Assembly: GCA_037962975.1 (NCBI GenBank)
Contig: CM075676.1
Span: forward strand, 25,043,001-25,107,000
Source of the DNA: Clitoria ternatea
Taxonomy: Eukaryota; Streptophyta; Magnoliopsida; Fabales; Fabaceae
Direction: 5' to 3'
DNA length: 64,000 nt
A program made the translations under genes and the position numbers. Shown here one piece after another: positions 1-10,830 of this stretch. The notes under the pieces were generated by a model that saw only the letters and a list, made by a program, of their open reading frames with translations, ran no database searches and was not told where the DNA came from. Numbering within the stretch: the stretch's first letter is position 1; every line of letters begins with the position of its first letter.

Positions 1-960
1 ATCTGTACAATTTTCTGAACCCATAATTGCTTCTTGTTATTCATTCTCATTTCTTATCACTTTATATATAGACAGCCACAGGGAAGTGTGCTACTAGTTG
101 ACAAAAGGTCGAATTATTGGCGCTGAAAAGTCCAACTTATTATTTTTTAATTCCGTCAGATGATCCACGTTCTCGTTTGCTTAAACCACTTGAATCTTTA
201 CCCATACATAGTAAGATTTTAGATTAAAGTATTATAAATAAAAAGATTTCTATTAGAAGAGTTAGTTCTATTTTAATATGAATATTTTTGATTTAAACAT
301 AATTGTCTCCAATAAAAGATATATGTTATTGAGTCAAAAATTATATGAATCTTTCATGAAAAAAGATCTTCATTGGTTGATTTGGTTTGAGTTTAGAAGA
401 GGAGATTCAACTAATTAAAGTTAAGAGTTATATACGATATTGGTCCCTAAGTTTTTTTTTAATGGTTTTAGTTCTTATATTATTTAATATAAAGAAATTG
501 GTCTCTAAAGTGTCAATGATAGAGCCCATTTTGAGGAATTAAAGATCAAAATAAATTGGAGAGATTGAATAGACAACTGAAGTAACATTTCCATTTATTG
601 AGCTAACAATTGTGTTAATTAACAGTGTTGTATATATGAATAATTTCAACATTTAAGGATAACTTTAACATATTAAATAACATAAGCACTAGAACCAATG
701 GAAAAAAACTAGGGGACCAAATCAAAAATTGGTCAAAATATCTAGATCAAAAATATATTTAACCTTAAAGTTAATTAGTTCAATTTGGTTTGCATCATTG
801 TTGTTAAACTCACGAGTCAAACTTATAAACTCATGCAAGTTAATGAATCTACCTAAGGAAACTGGTTAACTCGTGATGAACACATGGCTCTTCAAACTCT
901 TGTAGACTCAACTAGACTTATATGGACTCACGAGCTTCTGTAACTAAGTTTTTTATAGTT
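1..960. other. AT-rich intergenic DNA
   Basis: No convincing coding frame or RNA gene is visible. The sequence is AT-rich and full of stops on both strands. It borders the first gypsy fragment and may contain old transposon sequence that I cannot classify. Confidence 0.5.
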
Positions 961-1454
961 GCTGAAGGAAAACGCTGATTTATTCGACTGGAACCCCGTC
1001 GATATGCTAGGCATCGACCCCAATACCATCTGTCACTCACTCAACCTCGAGCAAGATGCTAAACCGGTGTCCCAAACACCCCGGAAAATGGGTCCCATGC
1101 AAAAGCGCAGTTAAGGAAGAAATAGAGAAGCTTTTGTCCGCAAAATTCATCAGAGAAGTCAAGTACCCAACTTGGTTATCAAACGTGGTCATGGTGAAGA
1201 AGTCAAATGATAAATGGCGGATGTGCGTGGATTTCACCGATCTAAATAAGGTATGCCCTAAAGATCCTTACCCTTTACCTAGTATTGATAGTTTGGTAGA
1301 TGGTACTTCAGGTTACAGGATGCTGAGCTTCATGGATGGTACATACCGAGTCAAAGAGGTACTCGGAAAAGAGGCATACCGTTTAGAAGAACTATCACGG
1401 AAGGAATTTCCTAGAATTAGGAATGCGACTCATTTAAAGTTTTATTATAGTTAA
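961..1454 (+). pseudogene. Ty3/gypsy (Tat lineage) pol remnant: RT start fused to polyprotein C-terminus
   Basis: The first part (961-1110) reads as the region before gypsy RT, with the DLFDWNPVDMLGIDP motif. A frame change near 1105 leads into the RT N-terminus, with IEKLLSAKFIREVKYPTWL, WRMCVDFTDLNKVCPKDPYPLP and SFMDG. After SFMDG the same frame passes directly into what looks like the extreme C-terminus of a gypsy polyprotein (GTYRVKEVLGKEAY, then NATHLKFYYS and a stop). The RT catalytic YVDD region, RNase H and integrase are therefore missing. This is an internally deleted, non-coding copy. Its 3' part, with tandem repeats and an LTR, follows downstream on the same strand. Family recognition is secure; the exact deletion junction is approximate. 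Confidence 0.8.
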
Positions 1455-1605
1455 TCATCTTTTGTACACTTGGGCACTCTTTTTCCTACCTGAGGGGTTT
1501 TTCCCACTGGGTTTTTCCATCGGGAGGTTTTAATGAGGCCCCCTTCCATTTCTCAATAAAGACTTTTATGTTTTTCAATAAGGACAAAATCCACAACAAG
1601 TTAAG
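1455..1605 (+). other. Start of retrotransposon 3' untranslated region
   Basis: Just after the pol stop lies a cactctttttccta...ggggtttttcccactgggttttt block followed by aggttttaatgaggc. This T/G-rich block is common near the 3' end of plant LTR retrotransposons. A partial second copy is at 3660-3705, and a similar block follows pol in both copia elements (27415 and 57108). Confidence 0.6.
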
Positions 1606-2418
1606 TCCGAGCGCGGAATCGATCCCTCAGGATACGAACTAGAAGGCTTGAATACGTTCAAGTATATGAAAAGTCCGAGCGCAGAATCGATCCCTCGGCA
1701 TACGAACTTGAAGGCTTGAATTCGTTCAAGTGTATGAAAAAACCGAGCGCGGAATCGATCCCTCGGCATATGAACTTGAAGGCTTGAATTCATTCAAGTA
1801 TACAAAAAGCCCGAGCGCGGAATCGATCCCTCGACATACGAACTAGAATGCTTGAATACGTTCAAGTATACAAAAATTCCGAGCGCGGAATCGATCCCTC
1901 GGCACACGTCCTGAAGGCTTGAATTCGTTCAAGTATACGAAAAGCCCGAGCGCGGAATCGATCGCTGGGCACACGTTTTGAATGCTTGAATTTGTTCAAG
2001 TATACGAAAAGTCCGAGCGCGGAATCGATCCCTCAGCATATGAACTTGAAGGATTGAATTCGTTCAAGTATACGAAAAGTCTGAGTGCGAAATCGATCCC
2101 TCGGCACACGTTTTGAAGGCTTGAATACGTTCAAGTATACGAAAAGTATGAGCGTGGAATCAATCCCTCGACATACAAACTTGAAGGCTTGAATACGTTC
2201 AAGTATACGAAAAGTCCGAGCGCAGAATCGATCCCTCGGCATACGAACTTGAAGGCTTGAATTTGTTTAAGTGTACGAAAAGTACAAGCGCGGAATCGAT
2301 CCCTCAGCATATGAACTTGAAGGCTTGAATTCGTTCAAGTATACAAAAAGTCTGAGCGTGGAATCGATCCCTCGGCACACGAAAAGCTCGAGCGCAGCTC
2401 GACATACGTCTTGAAGAC
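1606..2418 (+). repeat. 68-bp tandem repeat array (about 12 units)
   Basis: Units begin with tccgagcgcggaatcgatcc and continue through a 'gaaggcttgaat' core to 'gttcaagtat'. Unit starts are at about 1606, 1674, 1742, 1810, 1878, 1945, 2012, 2080, 2148, 2216, 2284 and 2351, giving a period of 67-68 bp. Units differ by scattered substitutions, and the last is truncated near 2391. The array lies between the gypsy pol remnant and its LTR, so it belongs to the element's 3' untranslated region. Apparent ORFs across it are repeat artefacts. Confidence 0.9.
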
Positions 2419-2440
2419 TTGAAAAGCGATCAGGTAAGAA

Positions 2441-2860
2441 AGTCCGAGTACGAGCTCTCGGCAATCTTGAAGTCAAGCCCGAGCACAAGCTCTCGGTAAT
2501 CTTGAAGTAAAAGCTCTCAACAATCTTGAAGCATAGCCTGAGCACGAGCTCTCGACAATCTTGTGGTCAAGCCCGAGCACAAGCTCTCGGCAATCTTGAA
2601 GTCAAGCTCGAGCACAAGCTCTTGGTAATCTTGAAGTAAAAGCTCTCGGCAATCTTTTGGTCAAGCCCGAGCACAAGCTCTTGGCAATCTTGAAGTCAAG
2701 CCTGAGCACAAGCTCTCGGTAATCTTAAAGACAAGCTCGAGCATGAGTTCTCGATAATTTTGAGGACAAGCCCGACCACGAGCTCTCGGTAATTTTGAAG
2801 ATAAGCCCGAGCACGAGCTCTCAGCAACTTTGAAGATAAGCCTGAGCCCTAGTTATCGGT
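2441..2860 (+). repeat. About 35-bp tandem repeat array
   Basis: The unit resembles tcaagcccgagcacaagc followed by tctcggcaatcttgaag, repeated about 12 times with substitutions and some shortened units. It shares the 'ccgag' start with the preceding 68-bp family, so it may be a derived or older sub-repeat. Confidence 0.85.
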
Positions 2861-3057
2861 CATTTCAAAAAACTTGTATTATAGTAAGTAACATTAAGCC
2901 TAATACGCTAAGGCCCGAGTAACATGCAATTACTCAGTGAATGAATCACATACATTGAAGAAACAGACGACTCAAGTAACACGCGCACACTTTTTAGCAC
3001 GAGGAGGCCCCGATCAATAGAACTCCCCATGTGACAGGGCCAAGCCCTACCTCACTT

Positions 3058-3310
3058 GGAATTGCTCATTCTGAATCAATCACTCACCCGGAATCACTCA
3101 TTTGGAGTCAATTGCTAATTCAAAATCAACCATTCACTCGGAATCACTCATTTGGAGTCAATTACTTATTCAAAATCAATCACTCACTCGGAATCACTCA
3201 TTTAGAGTCAATTACTCATTCAAAATCAATCATTCACTCGGAATCACTCATTTGGGGTCTATCACTCATTCAGAATCAATCACTCACTTGGATTCACTCA
3301 TTCAAAATCA
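3058..3310 (+). repeat. 50-bp tandem repeat array (about 5 units, 25-bp half-units)
   Basis: Units alternate 'actcattcaaaatcaatcac' and 'cggaatcactcatttggagt' half-units, giving a 50-bp period. Because 50 is not a multiple of 3, overlapping ORFs in two frames show the same repeated peptide pattern; I regard these as non-coding. Confidence 0.85.
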
Positions 3311-3952
3311 ACGACAATCCATCAGTCGACACCATGGAAACCTCGTTCGAGGGGTTTGGTTCCAGTTTATGCTTGCCCTGGAAGCGATTCTCGAAACTTA
3401 AAAATATGCAAGCACCATGTCGCTCCAACTACAAGTTCTCATGATAAAACCAGGAGTTCCTTCCTTAGAAGAACATTGTACGACGAAGAAGAAACATCAC
3501 TCGGACCACCACTTGAACCACGACACTTTCAAAAGAGAGATCTAAAACTAACAGTCAAATGGGAAGATCCACACCGGTTGAGAGACATCATTAGTGAATG
3601 AGCATACCAACTTGGAAAAACATGTCATTTAATTATATATTATAATCAGATGTAACGGAGGCACTCTTTTTCCTACTCGAGGGGTTTTTTCCACTGGGTT
3701 ACCATGACAACAAATGAGACAAGTATGACTCAGCTTATCTCACAAAGAAACAACAAAAGTTCAAGATCAGATATCGTTTGGTATATAGCTACTTAAAATT
3801 GGTTACCCGATCCGCTCGGGCCTGATCACTCGACATCGGCTCATACACCCTTAAGATGAATCTCCGATCAGCACCCAACATGAAGGTGTCTCGCCTTGGG
3901 ACTTAGCCATTTCACTCAGCTCTATGCCCAGAGCTCGTGACTAGGGGGCTCC
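3311..3952 (+). other. Retrotransposon 3' untranslated region and polypurine tract
   Basis: This stretch contains the second partial T/G-rich block (3660-3705) and ends with the polypurine tract gactagggggct at 3939-3950, directly before the LTR. No supported gene is present. Confidence 0.6.
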
Positions 3953-4217
3953 TGTTCCCTCCCTGGTCAGAGGGGGTCCCACGGTACCCCCTCATCCCTT
4001 TAATTTAGCAGATAATGATTCTCCATTATCCCACCAGAAGCGGTCATCTCCCTTATTGGGTTTGGGTCTAGATTCCCCTCTTTCCTTTATTGTACAAATG
4101 TATAAATACAGCCTAGAGGGTCACATTGTAACTCAAGTGACACATATTAAGAATTAATAAACCTAATCCCTAGAGAAATTTTTTAGGGTTTCTGTACTTA
4201 AACTCTTTGTGTGAACA
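3953..4217 (+). repeat. 3' LTR of Tat-lineage gypsy element
   Basis: The LTR starts TGTTCCCTCC right after the polypurine tract and ends GTGTGAACA, giving about 265 bp with TG...CA ends. A TATA box (tataaata) is at 4101. The same TGTTC...GTGAACA ends occur in the minus-strand LTR at 6041-6263. No 5' LTR partner is in the window, so no target duplication can be tested. Confidence 0.75.
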
Positions 4218-5864
4218 GTATTAATATTAGTAGATATTTGATAATGATTATTTTGAGTATTGATTAGCTGATAATCTTCATAATATTTCTCTGTCAATAA
4301 GTATTTATATATATATATACATACATACATTTTACATAAAATGATTAAATTAGAATTTAATTAATATTATAATATTTAGTAAATATTATATATTTAATTT
4401 TTTATTTCAAAAATTTTATATATAATTATAGTAATATTTTATTTCTAGATATTTATTTAATTGTTTGATTGATAATTTTATTTTGATAATAAAATATTAT
4501 CGGGCTTCCCAGATTTGAATTGTGGGACCGAGTTAGCGATTAGGTTTCAACAATCTAGCCTGAGACTAGTAATCCTATAAGGAGACTAGCAATAAGCGTT
4601 GTTGATAATTAAATATAATATGGGCAGGTCTTGTTAATTATGTGTAGCACTGAGCTACTTGATATGTGTGTGTTTATATTGACAACTCATTATGTTTGAT
4701 ATATACATATGTGTGTTTGTGTGAGGATGAAGATGATGAAACATAGTGAAGTGTATTGAAAAGTATATCCAGGAACTATGTTTAGGATGAATTGAGGTAG
4801 TGATCCATTTATCAGATTGTAATATGAATGTTATAGCTAGGTTTGCATTGCTGTGATCAAACTAATATGAGTTAGAGTTAAGGCGAAATATAGAGGAATG
4901 AGGTTTATATGTAATTTCTATTGCATTGATGGAACTTAATAGGTCATTGCAAGTTTTGATGGGAATTAGACTCCCAGGATAGTTACAATAACTCCATCAG
5001 TACATATTAAGTATGTATGTCTGATTGAAATGAGGTTTGAATGACATCTCACTGATTTGGTTTCATGAGTTATTCAATAAATGGTTAGATTTTATTTTAT
5101 CACATAAGTCGGTCATACGAATGAATTTTGATGAACAAACTATGCTAGTAGGTCCGAAATGGGGAAAATATAGTGCCTATAACGTTTGGTGTTATTCAGA
5201 GTTGAAACGAGAAATTTAAGGGTGTTTGAAGTTGGAAAATCCAGGGTCAGAGACTAAATTACAGAATCTAAGATTTTGAGGGTTTGATTTGGGCGTATCC
5301 ACACCCAGCCTAGGGTTCCTATGCTAGGTTTCTGTCCCATGGTCCCTTGTGTGTGCGTGCTAACGCCTACCAGCATGCCCACACTGGTGCTTTGTGTTGG
5401 TCTAGTTCCTGCCTGGCGTGCAAACGTTCCCTATGGTACATACGCTGGTGTGCTGGTAAGACCTGGCGTACCCACATTGTGCCTGGCACTCCCAAGTTGG
5501 TGTGTTGGTGAGACCTGGCGTGCCTACGCTAGCCTGGGCTTGCCTACACCCAAACACTGATTTCCCCTCTTGCTACTGGCGTACAAACGCCCAGCTTGGG
5601 TGTGCATACGCCTAGGTCCTATTTCCTCAGGTTATGCTTAGCGTTTATATGCCAACCTGGGCGTACCCACGCCCAGGTCCTGTCCCAATTATGAAATTTC
5701 ACATTTTTGAATGTTTTGGGTCTTGACGTGCATTGCTTTTAAGATATTTCGATATATAAAAATTAATTAACTACTCAAATAGTTTATGTTTGCAAAAAAA
5801 TTACCTGTAAAATTTATGAATTAAGTGTAAAGTTTAATTAAATCATACAGGGATGTTATAGTCA
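4218..5864. other. Non-coding DNA between two Tat fragments
   Basis: 4218-4500 is strongly AT-rich. 4500-4700 has moderate GC and no recognised coding. 5290-5700 carries GC-rich repeats described separately. The short open frames at 5037-5219 and 5321-5560 show no family features. The mixture suggests an old LTR or leader of an element I cannot name. Confidence 0.4.
5290..5700. repeat. Degenerate GC-rich palindromic repeats
   Basis: A core like ggcgtacccacgccca recurs many times with degenerate spacing. The clearest copy (5656-5677) is a perfect hairpin: 9-bp arms CCTGGGCGT / ACGCCCAGG around loop ACCC. The block stands out against AT-rich flanks. Confidence 0.6.
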
Positions 5865-6263
5865 GAACCTCTTCCATCTGGTCATCATTGCCTCGTCGTC
5901 CATCTTGATATCTTCAGTAGTCGTCTTCCTCTCTCCGGCTGGCATTGCTGCGTGTGGTCACCATCTTCTTCTTCTCGGAGCCAATCCTCTTTTGTGGGAT
6001 ATGGAAGCCCTTTTATTGGGCCCTACGGTGGGCGGCAAAATGTTCACTCTGAACTTATAAAGTACGAAACCCGAGAGAATCGCTCTAGGAAAACAGGGTG
6101 TTAAAATGTCACTTGAATTACAAAAGGGACTTTGGATCCTTATTTATACATTAGAGAAGGGTCTTGAGTTTGGCCCAACTAATAGATATGTATAATCTCT
6201 TAAAATAAGGGGGTAGAGATAGTTTCTAAGAATTGATGAGACCTTCCCGATTCGGGGAGAACA
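5865..6263 (-). mobile_element. Truncated 5' end of a Tat gypsy element (LTR, primer site, gag start)
   Basis: Read on the minus strand, an LTR runs 6263 to 6041 (TGTTCTCCCC ... AGTGAACA). It is followed by the primer-binding segment TTTTGCCGCCCACCGTAGG and a gag start at 5964 (MVTTRSNASRR) that breaks off near 5865. The gag start resembles the one at 20548. Only the 5' terminus survives. It lies beside the MES pseudogene's last exon. Confidence 0.75.
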
Positions 6264-6421
6264 ATTTTCAATAAAATAATACTATTCATAAAAAAACCTA
6301 AAAGTACACTTCATCTGTGTCTTATGGGTTTTTTTAAGTTATTAGTGTCTCGTGGTTTCAAACGAGACATTATTATTATTACTACAATTCAAAGACTTGT
6401 AATAAAGGTTACTTCATGAAT

Positions 6422-6925
6422 TTAGGCGCAATTAGAAGCTATATGAAGGAGAGAATCACATAGTTCTTGTGGTTTGCTAAGCATTGCCATGTGATCAGCG
6501 CCTTTAATCTCAACAATGTCATCGATGCCAGCATTTTGAATCATCCAGAGTTGGTGTTTCAATACAAGTGCCTGGTCCTCAGTGCATATAATGAAAGCAC
6601 GTGGAGCCGGCCCATATCCCTCTTTTGACAAGATTTTTTGCTGAGACAAGTCTTCCGTAAAGAGTGACCCTTGCCTTATTAAAGTCTTGGCCAACTCTAG
6701 ATACTGCAAAATCAAATTCAACAAACATATTTATGTTTGGGGATGCTCTACTATTACTACCAAACAATTAATTAAGAAGGTTATGACAAGAGTGAATACC
6801 TTAATCGGAGATGCTTGGTAGAGTTTTTCAGACAGGAATTTAGGACCAAACCATACTACTGTTTTCTTTCAAACTTTAGAGAATTTTGTATCCAACCAAA
6901 TTGTTGTTGAGACACTCTCATTGAA
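6422..6925 (-). pseudogene. Methylesterase (MES/SABP2-like) pseudogene, exons 2 and 3
   Basis: The MES family are alpha/beta hydrolases that demethylate methyl-salicylate, methyl-jasmonate or methyl-IAA, or act as hydroxynitrile lyases. Exon 2 is 6925-6800 (acceptor CAG, donor GTATTC) and includes FGPKFLSEKLYQASPIK. It contains an in-frame TGA upstream of that motif. Exon 3 is 6703-6422 (acceptor TTTTGCAG), joined in phase, and runs from YLELAKTLIRQGSLF to a TAA stop. The acid (CTED) and catalytic His region (GADHMAML) are present. The matching exon 1 lies at 20932-21224, beyond a nested transposon block. Identity to the family is strong; exact substrate is unknown. Confidence 0.85.
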
Positions 6926-7074
6926 CTGTTGATTTTTTTTTAAAAAAAGAAGTTAAGTATAACAAAATTCTATTAATCATTTAATAGTATCAATTATATT
7001 AACTATATTTTTAATTTAAGTATAGTCACAAAAAGCTTTCTATGAAAAGTATATATTTTCAAATAACTTTAAGC

Positions 7075-7327
7075 GTATAAAGTACCAAACCCTAGAGAAT
7101 TACTATAGAAAATCGTATTTATTTCTCAAAATGTTACTTGAATTACAAAGAAGACTCTGTATCCTTATTTATACACTAGAGAAGGGCCTTGAGTTTGGCC
7201 CAACCTCTAATAGATATACATAATCTCCTATAATAAGGGGATAGAGATAACTTCCTAGAATTAAGAAACTAGAGATAATCCCCTAAAATAAAAGGGGTAC
7301 AAGGGACCTTGGTTGATCCGGTGAATA
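7075..7327 (-). repeat. 3' LTR of the nested Tat element
   Basis: It matches the LTRs at 6041-6263 and 20586-20770 over the 'aaaccctagagaatt ... ccttatttatacact ... tagatatacataatctcc' core. On the minus strand it begins TATTCACC, where the relatives begin TGTTC. It is preceded by a polypurine-like GACTACGGGGCTCC (7328-7341). The inner TATA (tataaataagg on the minus strand) is visible near 7160-7175. Confidence 0.75.
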
Positions 7328-7368
7328 GGAGCCCCGTAGTCACAAGCTCTTGGTCATTGGGCGAGCCG

Positions 7369-7518
7369 AGTGACTATATACCAAGTGATTGTATGTCGAG
7401 CAGTTGTATATTGGGTGATTGTATACTGATTTGTTGTATATCGAGTGATTGTGTGTTGAGAGGTTGTATGTTGAGCATTTGTGTACCAGGTGACTATATA
7501 TCGAATGGTTATGTGTAG
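7369..7518. repeat. 15-bp tandem repeat (10 units)
   Basis: Units such as agtgattgtatgtcg and ggtgattgtatactg repeat with an exact 15-bp period, so the plus-strand frame is a five-residue repeat (S-D-C-x-S type). Position is the 3' untranslated region of the Tat element. I treat the open frame as a by-product of the repeat. Confidence 0.85.
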
Positions 7519-8173
7519 AAATATAGGGAAATTGTTTCATTCATCTGTTTGTGTTAGTGGGTAGTCAAATCATTTTTTAAGGGAGGACTTGGATAGGACA
7601 TGTGTCTGATTATGGGTAGCCGTCTTTTCATTTTTTAAGGTAGTGTTTGAGGAAGTTTTTGTAATGATAAGGTGTTTTGTATCCTCATAACCTTGAAAAC
7701 GCCCCTTAGGAGTATGCATGTCATTTCAGGTGTCGGTGGGCTTTTCGCTACGTGTCAAGGGCTATTGTTCTTGTGAAGTCATCGTGGCATCGTTCCCAGG
7801 AAATAGACTATGTCCCTCTTAACCGTTGGATCCTTGTTTGGGTTTTACACCTCTTTTGTGTATTTATAGCTAGCCCATTTCCATTTTCTACTTTTTACTT
7901 CTGTGAACCCTTTCTTTGGACTCTTTACTTCTGTGAACTCTTTCTTTCTGGACTATTTGCTTCTATGAACTCTCTCCCTTGGTTCCTATTGTAATCATTA
8001 CTGGTTCTTAGGTCCTCTCTTCTCCCCATCTTCATTTTTGTCATCTTGAACTCCTTGGGTCATTTTCTTCCTACTCAAAGATTAATCTTTCCTTTACGTT
8101 GTTCTTCTTCATTTTATATTGTTGTGTTGTAGTGCGTTTTTGTCTTTCATTTTTTGTTTTTCTTTAAGTAAAG

Positions 8174-8960
8174 ATGGCTTCTTCTTCTAGTTCCTTTTCC
8201 TAGGTTAGGAAGAAGGTTTTGTCTTTCAAGTCTTCCTTTCAGGATGGGGAATCCATTGTTGGGTTATGGTAGGAGGGGGTTTTAGTGGGTCAGTGTTGGC
8301 CCTAACGTCGAGTATGTGGGTTGTTTAAAGGATAAGAGGGTTTTTCACGTGAGGACAAACCCTAGGGAGTTAGACTATATCTACCTGTATGAGACCTTCT
8401 TCTCTTCTCTTCACCTGTCCCTCCCTTTTTCGACATTGAGAAAAAGGGTTCTAAGTGCTCTCAATATTGCCCTGACCCAGCTTCACCTAAACAAGGTGGG
8501 CTTTTATGAAGACCTTAGAGGTCATTTAGGAGTATTTTAAGTGTACTCCCTTTGTACCCATTTTCTTTTTCTTTTTCTAAGCTAGGACCTTCAAGGCAGA
8601 AGTTCTAGTAAGGTGGGTTTCCCTAAACGAGTTTCCTAGTTGTCATTTGATAGAGGCGTTTGATTAGTCTTACAAAAATTTCAAGGGGTCTTTTTTCAAG
8701 GTCCAAGTATGTTCTGATATGAGGAAGAAGGACTTTCCTCATAACCCGGATGGACAACCTTCCTTCCCTCTGTACTGGACCCAAGCGTGTATCCAGTATT
8801 GGGTGAACTAGGGTGACTTGTCCCATGCCAAGCACTGTGATGTAAATTTTCTGGGAAAAGATGTAGGACATTACTTCAACTCTCAAGTGTTGATATCTCT
8901 AGCAGCTAGGGGCCGTATTCCGCCATGGTGTCCTTAGATTCCTGAGTGGATCTCATTCAT
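8174..8960 (+). pseudogene. Decayed antisense extra ORF of the Tat element (gypsy-type transposase_28-like domain)
   Basis: This frame runs opposite to the element's pol, between pol and the 3' LTR. It starts at ATG 8174 (MASSSSSFS), about 300 bp after a TATA-like tatttatag at 7861. It contains FFSSLHLSLPFSTLRKRVLS then LTQLHLNKVGFYEDLRGHLG, which fits the plant domain annotated as 'putative gypsy type transposon' (Pfam Transposase_28). Further on come SYKNFKGSFFKV and a PLYWTQACIQYWVN stretch. Several stops and frame changes break it. Tat elements are known to carry antisense ORFs at this place; their function is unknown. Confidence 0.65.
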
Positions 8961-9129
8961 TACATATCCTACTTGCTATTTATCGAGGCATTTGAGGAGT
9001 GGTAATGTGAACCCCCTCTTCTAGAGTCGTTCTTCTATTAGAGTGTAGTTGGTCGAGTGTGTTTGTATTCTTCTAGTCTGAGAGGGGTCGGTTGGTAGAA
9101 TTCCCTTTGTTAAGAAATTCGTTATCAGG

Positions 9130-10180
9130 GTTATCCTTGTTTTCTCTCTGGGTGTTGTAGTGATCTTGTATATTTGTTGTTCCATATCCTTAACAGTGGG
9201 CTCATCAATAGTTACTTACAAAAGTGTATTCAAATTCTTGGCCTTCTTAGTACTGGCAAGCTTGGAAAGTAGGTCCGCTTTCTCGTTCTCTACTTAGGGG
9301 ACATGTGCGATCCTGAATAACTTGAGTCCTGCTACTAATGCCTTGACCCGAGAGAGGTACTTTGTGAGGGTAGGGTCCTTTGCTTGATAGGTCCATTCTA
9401 CCTGTCGGATGACTAATTATATGTTAATTTTTACCCGTATGCATCTGGCTTTGAGGTTTAGGGCCATTTGTAGTTCGATGATTATTGCTTCATACTCTAC
9501 CTGGTTGTTACTTGCCTTAAACGAAAATCTTAGGGACTCCTTAATGGATTTACCAGTCAGTGATTTAAGTATTATTCCTGCACCACTTCCTTTTTCATTT
9601 GATGACCCGTTAACTAAGAGGATCCATAGGGCGTGCTCAACGTCATATTCTTCCTTGTTATCCCCTAATTCCACCATAAAATCTATTAAAAATTAGGCTT
9701 TGATTACCCCCATTGGCCCGGTTCCGTACTCAGAAAGCCCTACATCTCATATGACCATCTTTCCCATTAGCTCGGGTTTCTGCAGGATCTTGTTGATGGG
9801 TTAGTCAATTCTGACTATAATCTGATGGCTGTGGAAGTATGACCTTAACTTCCGGGTGATGGTCATAAGGCTATATGCAAATTTCTCTACTCTTTAGTAT
9901 CGTGTCACGTCTTGGCTCTGTGCAAGGTCTTGCTGGTAAAGTATACTAGTCATTAGATAATCTTCTCTTGTATTAACGTTGTGCAGATGGCACTAACAAT
10001 AAGTTCAGCCCTTGGATCTTGCCTCGTAAGAATCAGGGGAGAGGCTAGATATGCTTTCAAGTCTTTGAAGGATTTTTCACATTCCTTAGTCCATTAGAAA
10101 ACGTCTCACTCTTTTAGCACTCGGTAGAAGGGCATGGATCTTTCTATGAACTTGTAGAGGAACTAGGAAAGGGCTGCAAT
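9130..10180 (-). pseudogene. Tat pol, 3' part: RT-RNase H connection and RNase H
   Basis: Starting at 10180 on the minus strand, directly beside the CACTA end, is the RT tail (AALS, FLYKFIERSMPFYRVLKE, W-TKECEKSFKDLKAYLASP). RNase H follows (9677-9417: WILLVNGSSNEKGSGAG, ASNNQVEYEAIIIELQMA) and continues through QVEWTYQAKDPTLTKYLSR and ADLLSKLAS. The usual first Asp of RNase H (D-G-S-S) is Asn here. Several in-frame stops exist. No integrase follows. Confidence 0.8.
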
Positions 10181-10830
10181 CACTAGTAGAAAAGTATCAT
10201 TTCACATCGTATGGTTCACCACAGTTTTAGAAAAAACCGATGTGAAAAATGAACATGGTGGCATTTTTGTAAATAAACGAAACATAGGAAAACATTTCAA
10301 ATCGGTTTTTAAAGAAATCTGATGTGGAAAATAAGGTATCATATCAGTTTTACTAAACCGATGTTACATATTGACGCGGTGGCAATTTTGAAATTATGTA
10401 AAATTTTTAATAAGAATATTAGACCACACTTTTTAAGAAACCGATGTGGAATTGTGAAATAAAATATATATTTTTGTTTTTTTAATTTAAATAGCATCAG
10501 ATCTGAGGGACAAATTCTGGCGTCGAAATTTTTTCACCACATCCGCTATGCCACATCGGTTATGTGAAAAACGGACGTGGAACATCAGGCTCCAGTATAC
10601 CACAACGCGTATTTGAAAAACCGATGTGGAAGATCTCCTCATTTTTTTGCTTAACACATCGGTTATGGGAAAAACCGATGTGGAAGATCATCAGGCCTCA
10701 ATTTTACCACAACGGATATTTTTAAAACCGATGTGGAAGTTGTTCATTTTCGCTTGGCGCCAGGGAATTGTTTAGTTGCCACATTGGTGTTTCTGAAAAC
10801 CGATGTGGAATGTGACCTTATATCTTTTTT
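10181..10830. repeat. CACTA left subterminal repeats
   Basis: About ten short hairpin-like units pair cacatcgg (or a variant) with ccgatgtgg across a short A/T-rich spacer. In En/Spm elements, subterminal motifs bind TNPA; these are the likely counterpart here. Confidence 0.85.

Noticed and set aside
3031..3601. Overlapping plus-strand open frames with repeated Ser/His/Asn peptides
   Set aside because: They run over the 50-bp tandem array; the same peptide pattern appears in two frames, as expected from a repeat whose length is not a multiple of three.
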